Shown here in pieces: positions 26,271-36,367 of a DNA stretch of 64,000 nucleotides. The stretch is from an uncultured Bacilli bacterium (GTDB lineage: Bacteria; Bacillota_I; Bacilli_A; RF39; UBA660). The stretch spans positions 124,001 through 188,000 of the forward strand of contig CAKOSH010000003.1 of NCBI GenBank assembly GCA_934102215.1. The letters are read 5' to 3'. The notes beneath the pieces are model-generated. The model was not told where the DNA came from. It ran no database searches and saw only the letters and a program-made list of their open reading frames with translations. A program made the position numbers and the translations under genes. Position 1 is the first letter of the stretch, and each line of letters starts with the position of its first letter.

Positions 26271-29075
26271 TTATCCTATTCTAAATGCTGGTGACACTCC
26301 GCGTGCATAATTAGGATAGTCGTAACGCCAACTACCATCGCTACTCACATAGAAGAAGGAATAGTTGATGGTAGAATGTGGCGAACGAAGTCGCCAAAAT
26401 GTAGCAATAGTTCCGTTTTTCTTTATTGCTCCACTATAATTTGTTGTTGAAGTTCCTAAATTTGCATAATAATCTAATTGTCTTGTTACATCTCTTGCTG
26501 TATCATAATTTATTACATTTGCACCTCCTTGTGCCCATACTTCTGCTGTACTTAATAAATATAATTTATCTATTGATGTAAAATTATCTGTTTCTTCACT
26601 TCCATAACCTGATACTACTGTTGTATCTATTATTGCATTCTTTATCTCATCTGGCATTGCGTTATATATATCATCGTTTACAAATGTTCTCATTAATGTC
26701 GCAGGCCATCCTCCTATATTTGTTAATGTATCATTTGTTTTATGCGTTGTTATAATATTTGCAAATTCAAGAACAAATCCACATGCTGTTTGGGAAAAGC
26801 CTTCTGTACTGCACTCGCTTGGTGTTGATGTATTTGCAATACGAATTATATGTGTGCCATAATCACCTAAATCTATTCTCTTTGTATCACCTACATTATA
26901 ATTATCAATATTGCCTGATTTCACATTTGCTATTATTGTTTCCCATGAGTCAGTATTGAATTGGCTTTCTACTTCTTTTATGATAGTAATTTCTTCTGAA
27001 TATTCACTATAAACTTTTTCACCATTTATATTTTTATAAACTCTTGCTACAAATATTATTGCTGTATTTACTTCCATTGCTAGTTCATATGTATAATCAG
27101 TTCCTTCAGTAAGAATTGAATATCCACTTCCAGTTTTTTCATATAATTCCCAGCCTGAAATCATATTTTTCTTTTCAACATCTGAACCATAATATCCTGC
27201 TGTTAAGATTGATAATCTTGCTCCATCGGTATAACTATAATCATTACTTAAAGTAGGAGTTGGCAATTTTTCATTAACAACAAGTTCAGCAGAATTTTCG
27301 CTATATACTTTATTATTATAAACATCAACAATATATATTCTTGCATAATATGTTTTAGTTTCTCCATACGGAATATCCATTTCATATGTATAAGGTTTAT
27401 CACTTGTTATTAATGTATCTGTTTCACCTTTTTCGTATAGTTCCCATCCTGTTATTTTATTTTGCTCAGTTTCATCTTTATAAGTTCCTTCATCAATTAT
27501 TGATAAAGTCATTTTGTCTTCATTTTTACTAAAGGTTAAAGTTGGAACTTTTATTTTTTCAATAGTGACTACTACTTCATTTGAATAATCACTATATGTT
27601 CTTGTTATATTTTCATTTTCGTAATATACTCTTGCGATGAATGTCTTTGTTGTTCCTTGTTCCATACTCACATTATGCGAATATGTTGAATCACTTGTAA
27701 CTTGTACATATCCACTATCTGTTTTTTCGTATAGTTCCCAGCCTGTTATTTCTTTTAGTGCATCTTCACCACTAGCATAGTACCCTTCAACAGCCATTGA
27801 AAGATGTGCTCCACTTAAATCGCTTGGATCATTTGCAAGTGTTGGAGTTTGTAATTTTTCTCTTGATACTTCAAGTTCATTTGAATAATCACTATATATT
27901 CTATTTCCATCTGTTGTTTCATAATATACTCTTGAAACGTATACTTTTGTTTCCCCTGGAGCAAATTCATTAGATGTATAAAAATATTCTGTTCCTTCTT
28001 TTATCTTGTTATAGTTTTCACCAACTTTTTCATATAGTTCCCAGCCTGATATTTCTTTTAAAGTTTCTTCACTACTTCCATAATATCCTTCTGCTGTTAT
28101 AGCAAGTTTGGCTAAATTAGTATAATGAAAATCTCTTGCTAATGTTGGTGTTTGTAATTTTTCTCTTGTTATTTCAAGTTCATTTGAATAATCACTATAT
28201 ATTCTATTTCCATTTTCTTTATCTTTATAAACTCTTGCTACAAATGTTTTTGTTTCTTCTGGAACTAGTTCCATTTGATATGTATAGTTAGTACCTTCAG
28301 TTATTTTTGAATATCCGTTTGTTGTCTTTTCATATAGTTCCCAGCCTGATATTTCTTTTAGTGTTTCTTCACTACTTCCATAATATCCTGCACCTAATAT
28401 TGATAAATTTGCTTTTGTTTTATCCTTATAATCATTTGCGAGTGTTGGAGTATTTAATGTTTCTCTTGTTACTTCAACTTCATTTGAATAATCACTATAT
28501 ACTCTATCAAGTGTTTCATTTAGTTTATATACTCTTGCTACAAAAGTTTTTGTTTCGCCTGGAGTTAAGGCTACTTCATAAGTATAATTTGTTCCTTCTG
28601 TTATTTTTGTATATCCGTCTGTTGTCTTTTCATATAATTCCCAACCTGATATTTCTTTTAATGTCTCTTCACTACTTCCGTAATATCCAGCACCTAATAT
28701 TGATAAATTTGCTTTTGTTTTATCATTATAATCATTTGCAAGTGTTGGAGTTGTTAAAAATTTAACCAGATCTACAAATTCAATGTTAAACTTTTCACTT
28801 ACTTCAACTATCTCTCCTGTAAGACCATTAATCCATTTGCCTCTTGGATTCTTGTAGTAGATTACCATGTTATCTAGTGTATCTCCATCTATTGTTTTTG
28901 ATGCTAACATGATATGTCTTGTTGATAATGTTGTACTTTCGGTAAACTCATGCGTACCTATTACGTATGTTCTTGGTGATATATCACTACTTAATATTTC
29001 TTTTGCATTTACATTTATTTTTATACAAAATAGTATTCCAAATAGTAATAATAAATATAATAACTTCTTTTTCAT
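26271..29075 (-). CDS. Large secreted Fn3-like repeat protein with C-terminal DUF6273/lectin-like domain
   Basis: 934 residues, same plan as the 23035 gene: signal peptide, shared N-domain, about six Fn3-like repeats and the DUF6273-like end. Several repeats are nearly identical to those of the 29192 gene (KANLSILGAGYYGSSEETLK occurs in both). The last 45 codons (26274-26410) stand out: WRLRSPHSTINYSFFYVSSD, then GSWRYDYPNYARGVSPAFRIG. They use CGA, CGT, CGC, TCG, ACC, ATC, TCC, TTC, GTG, GAC and TAC codons that are rare in the rest of this AT-rich gene. That is the pattern expected of a hypermutated ligand-binding tip. TATAAT of the promoter is at 29101-29106. Confidence 0.82.
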   Translation of the reverse strand: MKKKLLYLLLLFGILFCIKINVNAKEILSSDISPRTYVIGTHEFTESTTLSTRHIMLASKTIDGDTLDNMVIYYKNPRGKWINGLTGEIVEVSEKFNIEFVDLVKFLTTPTLANDYNDKTKANLSILGAGYYGSSEETLKEISGWELYEKTTDGYTKITEGTNYTYEVALTPGETKTFVARVYKLNETLDRVYSDYSNEVEVTRETLNTPTLANDYKDKTKANLSILGAGYYGSSEETLKEISGWELYEKTTNGYSKITEGTNYTYQMELVPEETKTFVARVYKDKENGNRIYSDYSNELEITREKLQTPTLARDFHYTNLAKLAITAEGYYGSSEETLKEISGWELYEKVGENYNKIKEGTEYFYTSNEFAPGETKVYVSRVYYETTDGNRIYSDYSNELEVSREKLQTPTLANDPSDLSGAHLSMAVEGYYASGEDALKEITGWELYEKTDSGYVQVTSDSTYSHNVSMEQGTTKTFIARVYYENENITRTYSDYSNEVVVTIEKIKVPTLTFSKNEDKMTLSIIDEGTYKDETEQNKITGWELYEKGETDTLITSDKPYTYEMDIPYGETKTYYARIYIVDVYNNKVYSENSAELVVNEKLPTPTLSNDYSYTDGARLSILTAGYYGSDVEKKNMISGWELYEKTGSGYSILTEGTDYTYELAMEVNTAIIFVARVYKNINGEKVYSEYSEEITIIKEVESQFNTDSWETIIANVKSGNIDNYNVGDTKRIDLGDYGTHIIRIANTSTPSECSTEGFSQTACGFVLEFANIITTHKTNDTLTNIGGWPATLMRTFVNDDIYNAMPDEIKNAIIDTTVVSGYGSEETDNFTSIDKLYLLSTAEVWAQGGANVINYDTARDVTRQLDYYANLGTSTTNYSGAIKKNGTIATFWRLRSPHSTINYSFFYVSSDGSWRYDYPNYARGVSPAFRIG

Positions 29076-29100
29076 TCTAACCTCTCCTTATTATATTTAA

Positions 29101-29106
29101 ATTATA
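29101..29106 (-). promoter_or_regulatory. -10 element of the 26271 gene
   Basis: TATAAT on the minus strand within the same repeated intergenic cassette as in the two neighbouring copies; ribosome site AAGGAGAGG. Confidence 0.5.
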
Positions 29107-29133
29107 TCATTTTATTTTTTTATTTTAAAGTAA

Positions 29134-29162
29134 AAGAGAACTTTTTTTTGATGAGTTCTCTT
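29134..29162 (-). terminator. Terminator of surface-protein array, copy 4
   Basis: AAGAGAAC (29134-29141) and GTTCTCTT (29155-29162). It sits about 30 bases after the stop of the 29192 gene. Confidence 0.7.
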
Positions 29163-29191
29163 ACTTTTTAATAATTTTTCTTTATATAATA

Positions 29192-32100
29192 CTATCCAAT
29201 TCTAAATGCTGGTGATACTCCATAATTTAAATTTGATCTAGTTACGCCATATGTTCCACTTGAATAAATTGCACCATATCTTATTTCATCTGATGATTCT
29301 CCTATACGTGTCCACCATATATCCTCAAAATTCCCATAAACTTTTGATGCTGAATTGAAATGCTCAGTATATTTTTTTGGCATTGTTTTAGCATAATAGT
29401 CAAGTTGTCTTGTCTTACCATATGTGTTATCATTTTGATCTTCCCAGTTTGTATATATTTCAATTGGTGTTAGTAAATATAACTTATCTGTTGAAGTATA
29501 AGTACCAGTTTTATAACTAGAAATAACTTTTGTATCAATTATTCCATTTTGTAAATCATTTGGTAATGAATTAAATATATCTTCATTTATTAATGTTCTT
29601 AATCTTGTTGATGGCCAACCATCACTTGTTGTATCACCATCAATCATTTTAGATTTTGTTATTATATCTACAAATTCTAATACAAAACCACATGCTGTTT
29701 GTGAGAAACTAGAGTTACTACATTCTGTTGGTGTTGATGTGTTTGCTACTCTAATAGTATGTGTTCCATATTCTCCTAGGTCTATTCTTTTAATATCACC
29801 AACTTGGTAATTATTTGTATTTCCAGCTTTTATTGTATTTACAATTGTAGCCCAATCATCAGTAAAGAAAGATGATGTTTGCGCTTCTGTTGTTACCTCA
29901 ACCACATTTGAATAATCACTATATGTTTTATCTCCAGTAGATAATTCTTTATATAATCTTGCAGTATATCTCTTAGTATTTCCTGGATCTATTGCTAATC
30001 TATAATCTAAATATTTTTTTCCTTCATACACTAATGTATATCCTTGTTCTGTTTGCTCATATATTTGATATCCTGATGCAATTGAATCAACTCTTGTTAA
30101 ATCGCTAGAATAATTACCTTCTTTTTGAATTGATAATTTAGCACCTTGATTATAATTTTGTGAATTAGTTAATGTTGGTACAGGTAATTTTTCATCAATA
30201 AGTATTATATTAGAATAATTACTTTTAACTATTTTATTATCTTTTTGATAAGAAACACTAGCAACATATTTTTTTGCTTCTCCATATGGTATTTCAATTG
30301 AATATGTTGAGTCTGTAATATCCTTTATAAGTGAGTATGTTCCATCTGTTGCATCTCTTAATGACCAACTGGATATACCATCTATGTTTCCACTATATGA
30401 ATAATATCCTTCTTCTGCGATGGTAAAAGTAACTTTATCTTTTTCCTTTGATGCAATTGATAATACTGGAGTTTTTATTTCATTAAATTCTACTTTTGTT
30501 TCACTTGAATAATCACTATAAACTTTATTTTCATATACATCTATCATATAAATTCTAGCTATATATGTTTTTGTTTCTCCTACTTGAGCATTTACAGTAT
30601 ATGTATATGGTTTTTCATCAGTTATTAATGTATTTGTTTCTCCCACTTCATATAATTCCCAGCCTGTAATTTTATTTTGTTCTGTTTCGTCTTTATAAGT
30701 TCCTTCATTTATTATAGATAATGTTGCAGCTGTTTGTGAGTCGGCTGTATAAGAAAGTGTTGGAACTTTTATTTTTTCAATAGTAACTACTACTTCATTT
30801 GAATAGTCACTATAAGTTTTTGCTACATTTTCATTTTCATAATATACTCTTGCAATAAATGTTTTTGTTGTTCCTTGATCCATACTTACGTTATGTGAAT
30901 ATGTTGAATCATTAGTAACTAGTACATATCCACTATCTGTTTTTTCGTATAGTTCCCACCCTGTTATTTCTTTTAATGCTTCTTCTCCACTAGCATAGTA
31001 CCCTTCAACAGCCATTGAAAGATGTGCTCCACTTAAATCGCTTGGATCATTTGCTAGCGTTGGAGTTTGTAGTTTCTCTCTTGTTACTTCAAGTTCATTT
31101 GAATAATCACTATATATTCTATTTCCATCAGTAGTTTCATAATATACTCTTGAAACATATACTTTTGTTTCCCCTGGAGCAAATTCATTAGATGTATAAA
31201 AATATTCTGTTCCTTCTTTTATCTTATTATAGTTTTCACCAACTTTTTCATATAATTCCCAGCCTGAAATTTCTTTTAATACTTCTTTATCTTTTGCATA
31301 ATATCCTTCGGCTGTTATAGCAATATTTGCTAAATTAGTATAATGAAAATCTCTTGCTAATGTTGGAGTTTGTAATTTTTCTCTTGTCACTTCAATTTCA
31401 TTTGAATAATCACTGTATATTCTATTTCCATCAGTAGTTTCATAATATACTCTTGAAACATATACTTTTGTTTCTCCTGGAGCAAATTCATTAGATGTGT
31501 AAAAATATTCTGTTCCTTCTTTTATCTTATTATAGTTTTCACCAACTTTTTCATATAATTCCCATCCTGATATTTCTTCAGTATTTTCATTTCCTGCATA
31601 ATATCCATCTGCTGTTATAGCAAGCTTAGCTAAATTAGTATAATGAAAATCTCTTGCTAATGTTGGTGTTTGTAATTTTTCTCTTGTTACTTCAAGTTCA
31701 TCAGAATATTCACTATATATTCTATTTCCATCTGTTGTTTCATAATATACTCTTGCTACAAATGTTTTTGTTTCACCTGGAACTAGTTCCATTTGATATG
31801 TATAGTTAGTACCTTCTGTTATTTTTGAATAACCATTTTCTGTCTTTTCATATAGTTCCCATCCTGATATTTCTTTTAGTGTTTCTTCACTGCTTCCATA
31901 ATATCCAGCACCTAATATTGATAAACTTGCTTTTGTTTTATCATTATAATCATTTGCAAGTGTTGGGGTATTTAATGTTTCTCTTGTTACCTCTACTTCA
32001 TTTGAATAATCACTATATACTCTATCAAGTGTTTCATTTAATTTATAAACTCTTGCTACAAAAGTTTTTGTTTCACCTGGATTTAATGTTACTTTATAAT

Positions 32101-32587
32101 TATAATTTGTTCCTTCTGTTATTTTTGAATAACCATCTGTTGTCTTTTCATATAGTTCCCATCCTGATATTTCTTTTAATGTCTCTTCACTACTTCCATA
32201 ATATCCTGCACCTAATATTGATAAATTTGCTTTTGTTTTATCATTATAATCATTTGCAAGTGTTGGTGCTGTTAAAAATTTAACTAAGTCTACATATTCA
32301 ATGTTAAACTTTTCACTTACTTCAACTATCTCTCCTGTAAGTCCATTAATCCATTTACCTCTTGGATTCTTATAGTAGATTATCATATCATTTAATGTAT
32401 TTCCATCTATTGTTTTTGATGCTAACATGATGTGCTTTGTTGATAATGTTGTACTTTCGGTAAACTCATGTGTACCTATTATGTAAGTTCTGGGTTCTAT
32501 GTCATCTGCTGCTATTTCTTTAGCATTTACATTTGTTAAGCCAGCAAAACCAAGAAGCATCAAAAAGTATAATAACTTCTTTTTCAT
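29192..32587 (-). CDS. Largest secreted Fn3-like repeat protein with C-terminal DUF6273/lectin-like domain
   Basis: 1131 residues. The signal peptide differs from the three paralogues (LLYFLMLLGFAGLTNVNA) but the N-domain is shared. About eight Fn3-like repeats follow; three of them, starting TPTLARDFHYTNLA, are almost identical and clearly recent copies. The terminal domain has GEYGTHTIRVANTSTP, TDKLYLLTPIEIY, TRQLDYYAK and a divergent tip WWTRIGESSDEIRYGAIYSS ending in GVSPAFRIG. Unlike the other three copies it has no promoter of its own: it begins 12 bases after the stop of the InlB-repeat gene, so both are probably one transcript. Exported adhesin by inference. Confidence 0.82.
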   Translation of the reverse strand: MKKKLLYFLMLLGFAGLTNVNAKEIAADDIEPRTYIIGTHEFTESTTLSTKHIMLASKTIDGNTLNDMIIYYKNPRGKWINGLTGEIVEVSEKFNIEYVDLVKFLTAPTLANDYNDKTKANLSILGAGYYGSSEETLKEISGWELYEKTTDGYSKITEGTNYNYKVTLNPGETKTFVARVYKLNETLDRVYSDYSNEVEVTRETLNTPTLANDYNDKTKASLSILGAGYYGSSEETLKEISGWELYEKTENGYSKITEGTNYTYQMELVPGETKTFVARVYYETTDGNRIYSEYSDELEVTREKLQTPTLARDFHYTNLAKLAITADGYYAGNENTEEISGWELYEKVGENYNKIKEGTEYFYTSNEFAPGETKVYVSRVYYETTDGNRIYSDYSNEIEVTREKLQTPTLARDFHYTNLANIAITAEGYYAKDKEVLKEISGWELYEKVGENYNKIKEGTEYFYTSNEFAPGETKVYVSRVYYETTDGNRIYSDYSNELEVTREKLQTPTLANDPSDLSGAHLSMAVEGYYASGEEALKEITGWELYEKTDSGYVLVTNDSTYSHNVSMDQGTTKTFIARVYYENENVAKTYSDYSNEVVVTIEKIKVPTLSYTADSQTAATLSIINEGTYKDETEQNKITGWELYEVGETNTLITDEKPYTYTVNAQVGETKTYIARIYMIDVYENKVYSDYSSETKVEFNEIKTPVLSIASKEKDKVTFTIAEEGYYSYSGNIDGISSWSLRDATDGTYSLIKDITDSTYSIEIPYGEAKKYVASVSYQKDNKIVKSNYSNIILIDEKLPVPTLTNSQNYNQGAKLSIQKEGNYSSDLTRVDSIASGYQIYEQTEQGYTLVYEGKKYLDYRLAIDPGNTKRYTARLYKELSTGDKTYSDYSNVVEVTTEAQTSSFFTDDWATIVNTIKAGNTNNYQVGDIKRIDLGEYGTHTIRVANTSTPTECSNSSFSQTACGFVLEFVDIITKSKMIDGDTTSDGWPSTRLRTLINEDIFNSLPNDLQNGIIDTKVISSYKTGTYTSTDKLYLLTPIEIYTNWEDQNDNTYGKTRQLDYYAKTMPKKYTEHFNSASKVYGNFEDIWWTRIGESSDEIRYGAIYSSGTYGVTRSNLNYGVSPAFRIG

Positions 32588-32599
32588 CTTTATTCCTTT

Positions 32600-33676
32600 C
32601 TACTTAATTGTTGCTGTTACTTTTGTTCCGTCATTTAATACAACTTGTAATTTTGATTCGCCTTCTATATCACTCTTATTAACATTCCCATTTGAAGAAC
32701 ATAATTTAGTTCCATCAGAATAGTTAATTTGTTTAAATGATATTTTTGAACCATCTTCATATACTGAAAGTATTCTTGCTGGTGAAAATTCATCTACGAT
32801 TGATACCTTAACTGTGTAAGTTTTTGCTGTCCATGTAGCAACCAATGTAATATCTTTTGTAACTTTAGAATTAAAATCATATGATTTTCCATCTAATGTC
32901 CATCCACTAAACTTATATCCTGTTCTTGTTGGATCACTAGGCTTTGATACCTTACTTCCGCTTGTTACTTCCCTACTAGATATAGAACTTCCACCTTTAG
33001 AATCAAATTTTACAGTATATTTTTTAGTTTCAGTTGTAGTTTTCTTAGTTGTTGTAGTTGTTGTAGTACTTGTTGAATCATTCTTTTTAGTTGTTGTTGT
33101 AGATGTTGTACTTGATGTATCATTTTTCTTAGTTGTAGTACTTGTTGTTGTGCTTGTTGTTGTACTTTCTTCTTTTTCCCATTTAGCAACTAATTCAAAA
33201 TTAGATGTAACTGGTGTAGTAAAATCATATAATGCATTATTACTATACCAACCTAAAAATTTGTATCCTTCTTTTACTGGATCTTGTGGTTTAGTAATCA
33301 TTCCATCTTTATCAATAATTTGATTAGATATGCTGTTTCCACCATCTGTATTAAATGTGATTACATATGTCACTTTAGAACCATCTTGTGCTTGCCATAC
33401 TGCATTTAATGTTATATCTTTTGTTACTTTTGAACTAAAATCATATAAAGTTCCACCTAAATCCCATTCTATAAATACATATCCATTCTTAGTTGGATCT
33501 GCAGGTTTCTTTGCTTTTTCTCCTTTCTTAACTTTTTGAGTTTCAACTACACTACCACCATCTGTATTAAAAGTTACAGTATATTTCTTATTAGCAAATA
33601 CAAAGTATAATACTAAACATACAACTATTGCGATTATACCGATAACGATAATTATAGTTCTTTTTTTGTTTTCCAT
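32600..33676 (-). CDS. Membrane-anchored InlB B-repeat (Flg_new) protein
   Basis: 358 residues. An N-terminal membrane anchor (TIIIVIGIIAIVVCLVLYFV) is followed by three Listeria-Bacteroides/InlB B-type repeats of about 65-70 residues. Each shows the pattern VTFNTDGGS, KPxDPTKxGYxFxxWxLxG, YDF and VTKDITLxAxW. Between repeats two and three lies a low-complexity Thr/Ser/Lys linker (about 50 residues, TTTSTTTKK-like), a probable stretched stalk. The C-terminal 75 residues form another domain (VYEDGSKISFKQINYSDGTK). Such repeats are adhesive or spacer units in surface proteins. It is first in a two-gene unit with the 29192 gene. TATAAT at 33705-33710 serves as promoter. Confidence 0.82.
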   Translation of the reverse strand: MENKKRTIIIVIGIIAIVVCLVLYFVFANKKYTVTFNTDGGSVVETQKVKKGEKAKKPADPTKNGYVFIEWDLGGTLYDFSSKVTKDITLNAVWQAQDGSKVTYVITFNTDGGNSISNQIIDKDGMITKPQDPVKEGYKFLGWYSNNALYDFTTPVTSNFELVAKWEKEESTTTSTTTSTTTKKNDTSSTTSTTTTKKNDSTSTTTTTTTKKTTTETKKYTVKFDSKGGSSISSREVTSGSKVSKPSDPTRTGYKFSGWTLDGKSYDFNSKVTKDITLVATWTAKTYTVKVSIVDEFSPARILSVYEDGSKISFKQINYSDGTKLCSSNGNVNKSDIEGESKLQVVLNDGTKVTATIK

Positions 33677-33704
33677 AACTTCCTCCTTCTATTATATATA
33701 TTAA

Positions 33705-33732
33705 ATTATATCACAATTTTGACATAAAACAA
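33705..33732 (-). promoter_or_regulatory. Promoter of the InlB-repeat/surface-protein unit
   Basis: TTGTTT (33727-33732), 16-bp spacer, TATAAT (33705-33710) on the minus strand; AGAAGGAGG site 20 bases below. Confidence 0.55.
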
Positions 33733-33745
33733 TTGTTACATAATA

Positions 33746-33775
33746 AAAAGTTAACGAAATTAATCATTAACTTTT
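33746..33775 (-). terminator. Intrinsic terminator after dtd
   Basis: AAAAGTTAA (33746-33754) and TTAACTTTT (33767-33775) pair; the minus-strand transcript ends with TTTTTATTATG. It closes the rel-dtd unit. Confidence 0.65.
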
Positions 33776-33782
33776 ATATATA

Positions 33783-34235
33783 TTATTTTTTAAATAACTC
33801 ATGACTATCAAGTATTATAGTAACAGGTCCATCATTATATATTTCAACTTTCATATCTGCACCAAATTTACCTGTTTCTACATGAACAAATTCACTTAAC
33901 TTTTGATTAAAGATGTCATATAGCTTAGTTGCTTCAGTAGGATTAAGTGCATTTATAAAAGATGGTCTATTTCCTTTAGTAGTATCTGCATATAATGTAA
34001 ATTGACTTATACTAAGAACGCTTCCTTTAGTATCTAAAATACTTAGATTCATTTTATCATTTTCATCTGTAAACACTCTTAAATTTATAATCTTTTTAAT
34101 CATTTTATCTATTATTTCTATGTTATCTCCATTAGTGAAACTAACTAGTGCTACATAACCATGATCAATTTTACCATTTATTTTACCATCAATTGTTACT
34201 TTACTTTGTTTACTTCTTTGTAGTACTACTTTCAT
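33783..34235 (-). CDS. dtd: D-aminoacyl-tRNA deacylase
   Basis: A 150-residue DTD that removes D-amino acids (and Gly from tRNA-Ala) mischarged onto tRNA. Both active-site motifs are intact: SISQFTLYADTTKGNRPSF near residues 77-95, and NDGPVTIILDS at the C-terminus, the cross-subunit GxP motif. The N-terminus MKVVLQRSKQSKVTIDGK is typical. The gene's start shares its final base with the stop of rel, so translation is coupled, as in many Firmicutes where rel and dtd are neighbours. Confidence 0.94.
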   Translation of the reverse strand: MKVVLQRSKQSKVTIDGKINGKIDHGYVALVSFTNGDNIEIIDKMIKKIINLRVFTDENDKMNLSILDTKGSVLSISQFTLYADTTKGNRPSFINALNPTEATKLYDIFNQKLSEFVHVETGKFGADMKVEIYNDGPVTIILDSHELFKK

Positions 34236-36322
34236 TATATAAATATCCTTTCTACTGATGTTACTGAACTAATACCTTTAACTTCATCTATGAATTTATG
34301 TAAGTCACTTATATTTTTTACTTTACATGTTATATTATAAAATAATTCTTTATTTCTATTTATTAGATTTATTGAGTCTATAATGATTGAATCTTTAGTT
34401 GATAAAGTTACTATTTGAACTAATGTATCATTTACATCACTTATATATACTTTTAATTTAGCAGTATATCTATTTTCAATGTTTTCACTCCACTGTGCTT
34501 CTATCAATCTTTCACTATTTAAGTCAACATTAGGACAATTTTTAGAATGTATTTTTACTCCATATCCTTTTGTAATATAACCAACTATATCTTCTCCATA
34601 AACTGGATTACAGCAAGTAGCAAGACTACATAATATATCATTAGATCCTGCGATTATTATTCCACTACCATTCTTATTATTGTTTTTATTAATAGTTAGT
34701 GTTTTCTTTTTAGGCTCATGTACTTCAAGCCTACCAAGTATAGATGATGGTAAATATTTAAGAGTTGATATTCCAAAATATATGTCATCTAAATCTTTAG
34801 TACCTAAACTATTATTTAGTTTTTCAATGTTTTCATCAGTAATTATATCGTTAATATCAACATTTCTTTTCTTACATTCATTATTAAGCATTTCATGACC
34901 AAGTGCGATATATTTTTCTCTTTCTTTTTTATAAAAGTATGATTTTATTCTTGATTTAGCAGCTTCAGTTTTAACTATTTTTAACCAACCTTTAGATGGA
35001 GCATGACCTTTTTGTGTTATAAGTTCTACCATATCTCCCTCTTTAAGTTCATAGTTTAGTTTAACCATTTTATTATTAACTAAAGCACCTGTTGTAGTGT
35101 TACCTACTTCACTATGTATTTTATATGCAAAGTCTATTGGAGTAGCTCCTGCTGGTAACTCTATAATATCTCCTTTTGGAGTATATACATATATTTCACT
35201 TCTTTTTAGTTCTTCTTTGATATTACTAAAGAAATTCATATTCTTTTCTATATCATTTACTTCTACAAGGACTCTAAATTGTTCTAAAATATGATCTAAA
35301 TTATTTTTAACTGAACCATCTATTTTCTCTTTATAACTCCAGTGAGAAGCAACACCTTTTTCAGCGATTTCATCCATTTCATATGTTCTTACTTGTACTT
35401 CATATATTCTTTTATCTTCTCCAAAAACTGTTGTATGCAAACTTTGATATAAATTAGGTTTTGGATTAGCTATATAATCTTTAAATCTATTTGGTACTGG
35501 TGGATACTTTGCTTGAACAAGACCTATTACTCTATAGCAATCTTCTACTGTATCAACAAGTACTCTTATACCAAGTAAATCATATATATTATTCCATGTT
35601 TTTCCTGCTTTTAACTTGTTATAAATACCTCTTACTGATTTAACTCTTGATAACATTTGATATTTAATATTATGAGTATCAAGTAACTGCATTATTTCAT
35701 ATTTCATTCTAGCAAGCGATTTTTCAAGTTCAGTCTTTGATGAATTAATTTTATCAAGTACTTTATTATATCCATCAGGGTCAGTGTATTGAAGACATAA
35801 ATCTTCCATTTCACTTTTCATTTTTTTCATACCAAGTCTATGTGCGATTGGTATATAAATATTTTGTGTTTCGTCAATTATATATTTTTGATGTTCTTTA
35901 TCATGTACTTTTAATGTTCTAAGATTATGTAATCTATCAGCAAATTTTATAAATAATGTAGCAGGATTTTCAGATAAACCAACTATTATTCTTCTATATT
36001 TTTCTGGATTATTAATCTTGAATGTTTGTTTTAAATTACTTATTTTTGTTATAGATGAAACTATAATAGCACTCTCACTACCAAACATTTCTTCTATTTC
36101 TTCATAAGTCATTTTATTAAGTGTTATTGCTTCATGTATTAAAGCACATCCTATAGTGACAGGATCCATCTTAAGTTCTGCTAAAATATAAGCAACATTT
36201 ATTGGATGAAGAATATAATCTTCACCCGTTTCTCTTTTCATGTCACTATAAATAATTATTGCTTGATTGTAATATTCATTTATGAAATCAACGTATTCGT
36301 GATCCATATATGAATTTAACAA
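34235..36322 (-). CDS. relA: RelA/SpoT-type (p)ppGpp synthetase with degenerate hydrolase site
   Basis: 695 residues with the long Rel layout: HD hydrolase region (about 1-150), synthetase (about 200-320), TGS (IYVYTPKGDIIELPAGATPI), helical part and C-terminal ACT. The synthetase keeps its key residues (YDLLGIRVLVD, RFKDYIANPKPNLYQSLHTT, YEVQVRTYEMDEIAE). In the hydrolase the usual LHDVVEDT is replaced by IHEAITLN near residue 62: the metal-binding Asp is Glu and the catalytic Glu-Asp pair is Thr-Leu. The first His (HPINVAYIL) and ADRLHNLRT remain. This looks like a synthesis-biased Rel, unusual for a long Rel in Bacilli. It makes the stringent-response alarmone. Confidence 0.9.
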   Translation of the reverse strand: MLNSYMDHEYVDFINEYYNQAIIIYSDMKRETGEDYILHPINVAYILAELKMDPVTIGCALIHEAITLNKMTYEEIEEMFGSESAIIVSSITKISNLKQTFKINNPEKYRRIIVGLSENPATLFIKFADRLHNLRTLKVHDKEHQKYIIDETQNIYIPIAHRLGMKKMKSEMEDLCLQYTDPDGYNKVLDKINSSKTELEKSLARMKYEIMQLLDTHNIKYQMLSRVKSVRGIYNKLKAGKTWNNIYDLLGIRVLVDTVEDCYRVIGLVQAKYPPVPNRFKDYIANPKPNLYQSLHTTVFGEDKRIYEVQVRTYEMDEIAEKGVASHWSYKEKIDGSVKNNLDHILEQFRVLVEVNDIEKNMNFFSNIKEELKRSEIYVYTPKGDIIELPAGATPIDFAYKIHSEVGNTTTGALVNNKMVKLNYELKEGDMVELITQKGHAPSKGWLKIVKTEAAKSRIKSYFYKKEREKYIALGHEMLNNECKKRNVDINDIITDENIEKLNNSLGTKDLDDIYFGISTLKYLPSSILGRLEVHEPKKKTLTINKNNNKNGSGIIIAGSNDILCSLATCCNPVYGEDIVGYITKGYGVKIHSKNCPNVDLNSERLIEAQWSENIENRYTAKLKVYISDVNDTLVQIVTLSTKDSIIIDSINLINRNKELFYNITCKVKNISDLHKFIDEVKGISSVTSVERIFI

Positions 36323-36367
36323 ATCTACTAATTCTTCATAACTATGGTTTTTAATAATTTCACTTCC

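Noticed and set aside
28307..28765. Plus-strand reading frame antisense to the Fn3-like repeats (also 31825-32283 and 55294-55758)
   Set aside because: These frames are Leu/His/Tyr-rich mirror images of repeated coding sequence, have no ribosome site and repeat with the same period as the real gene.
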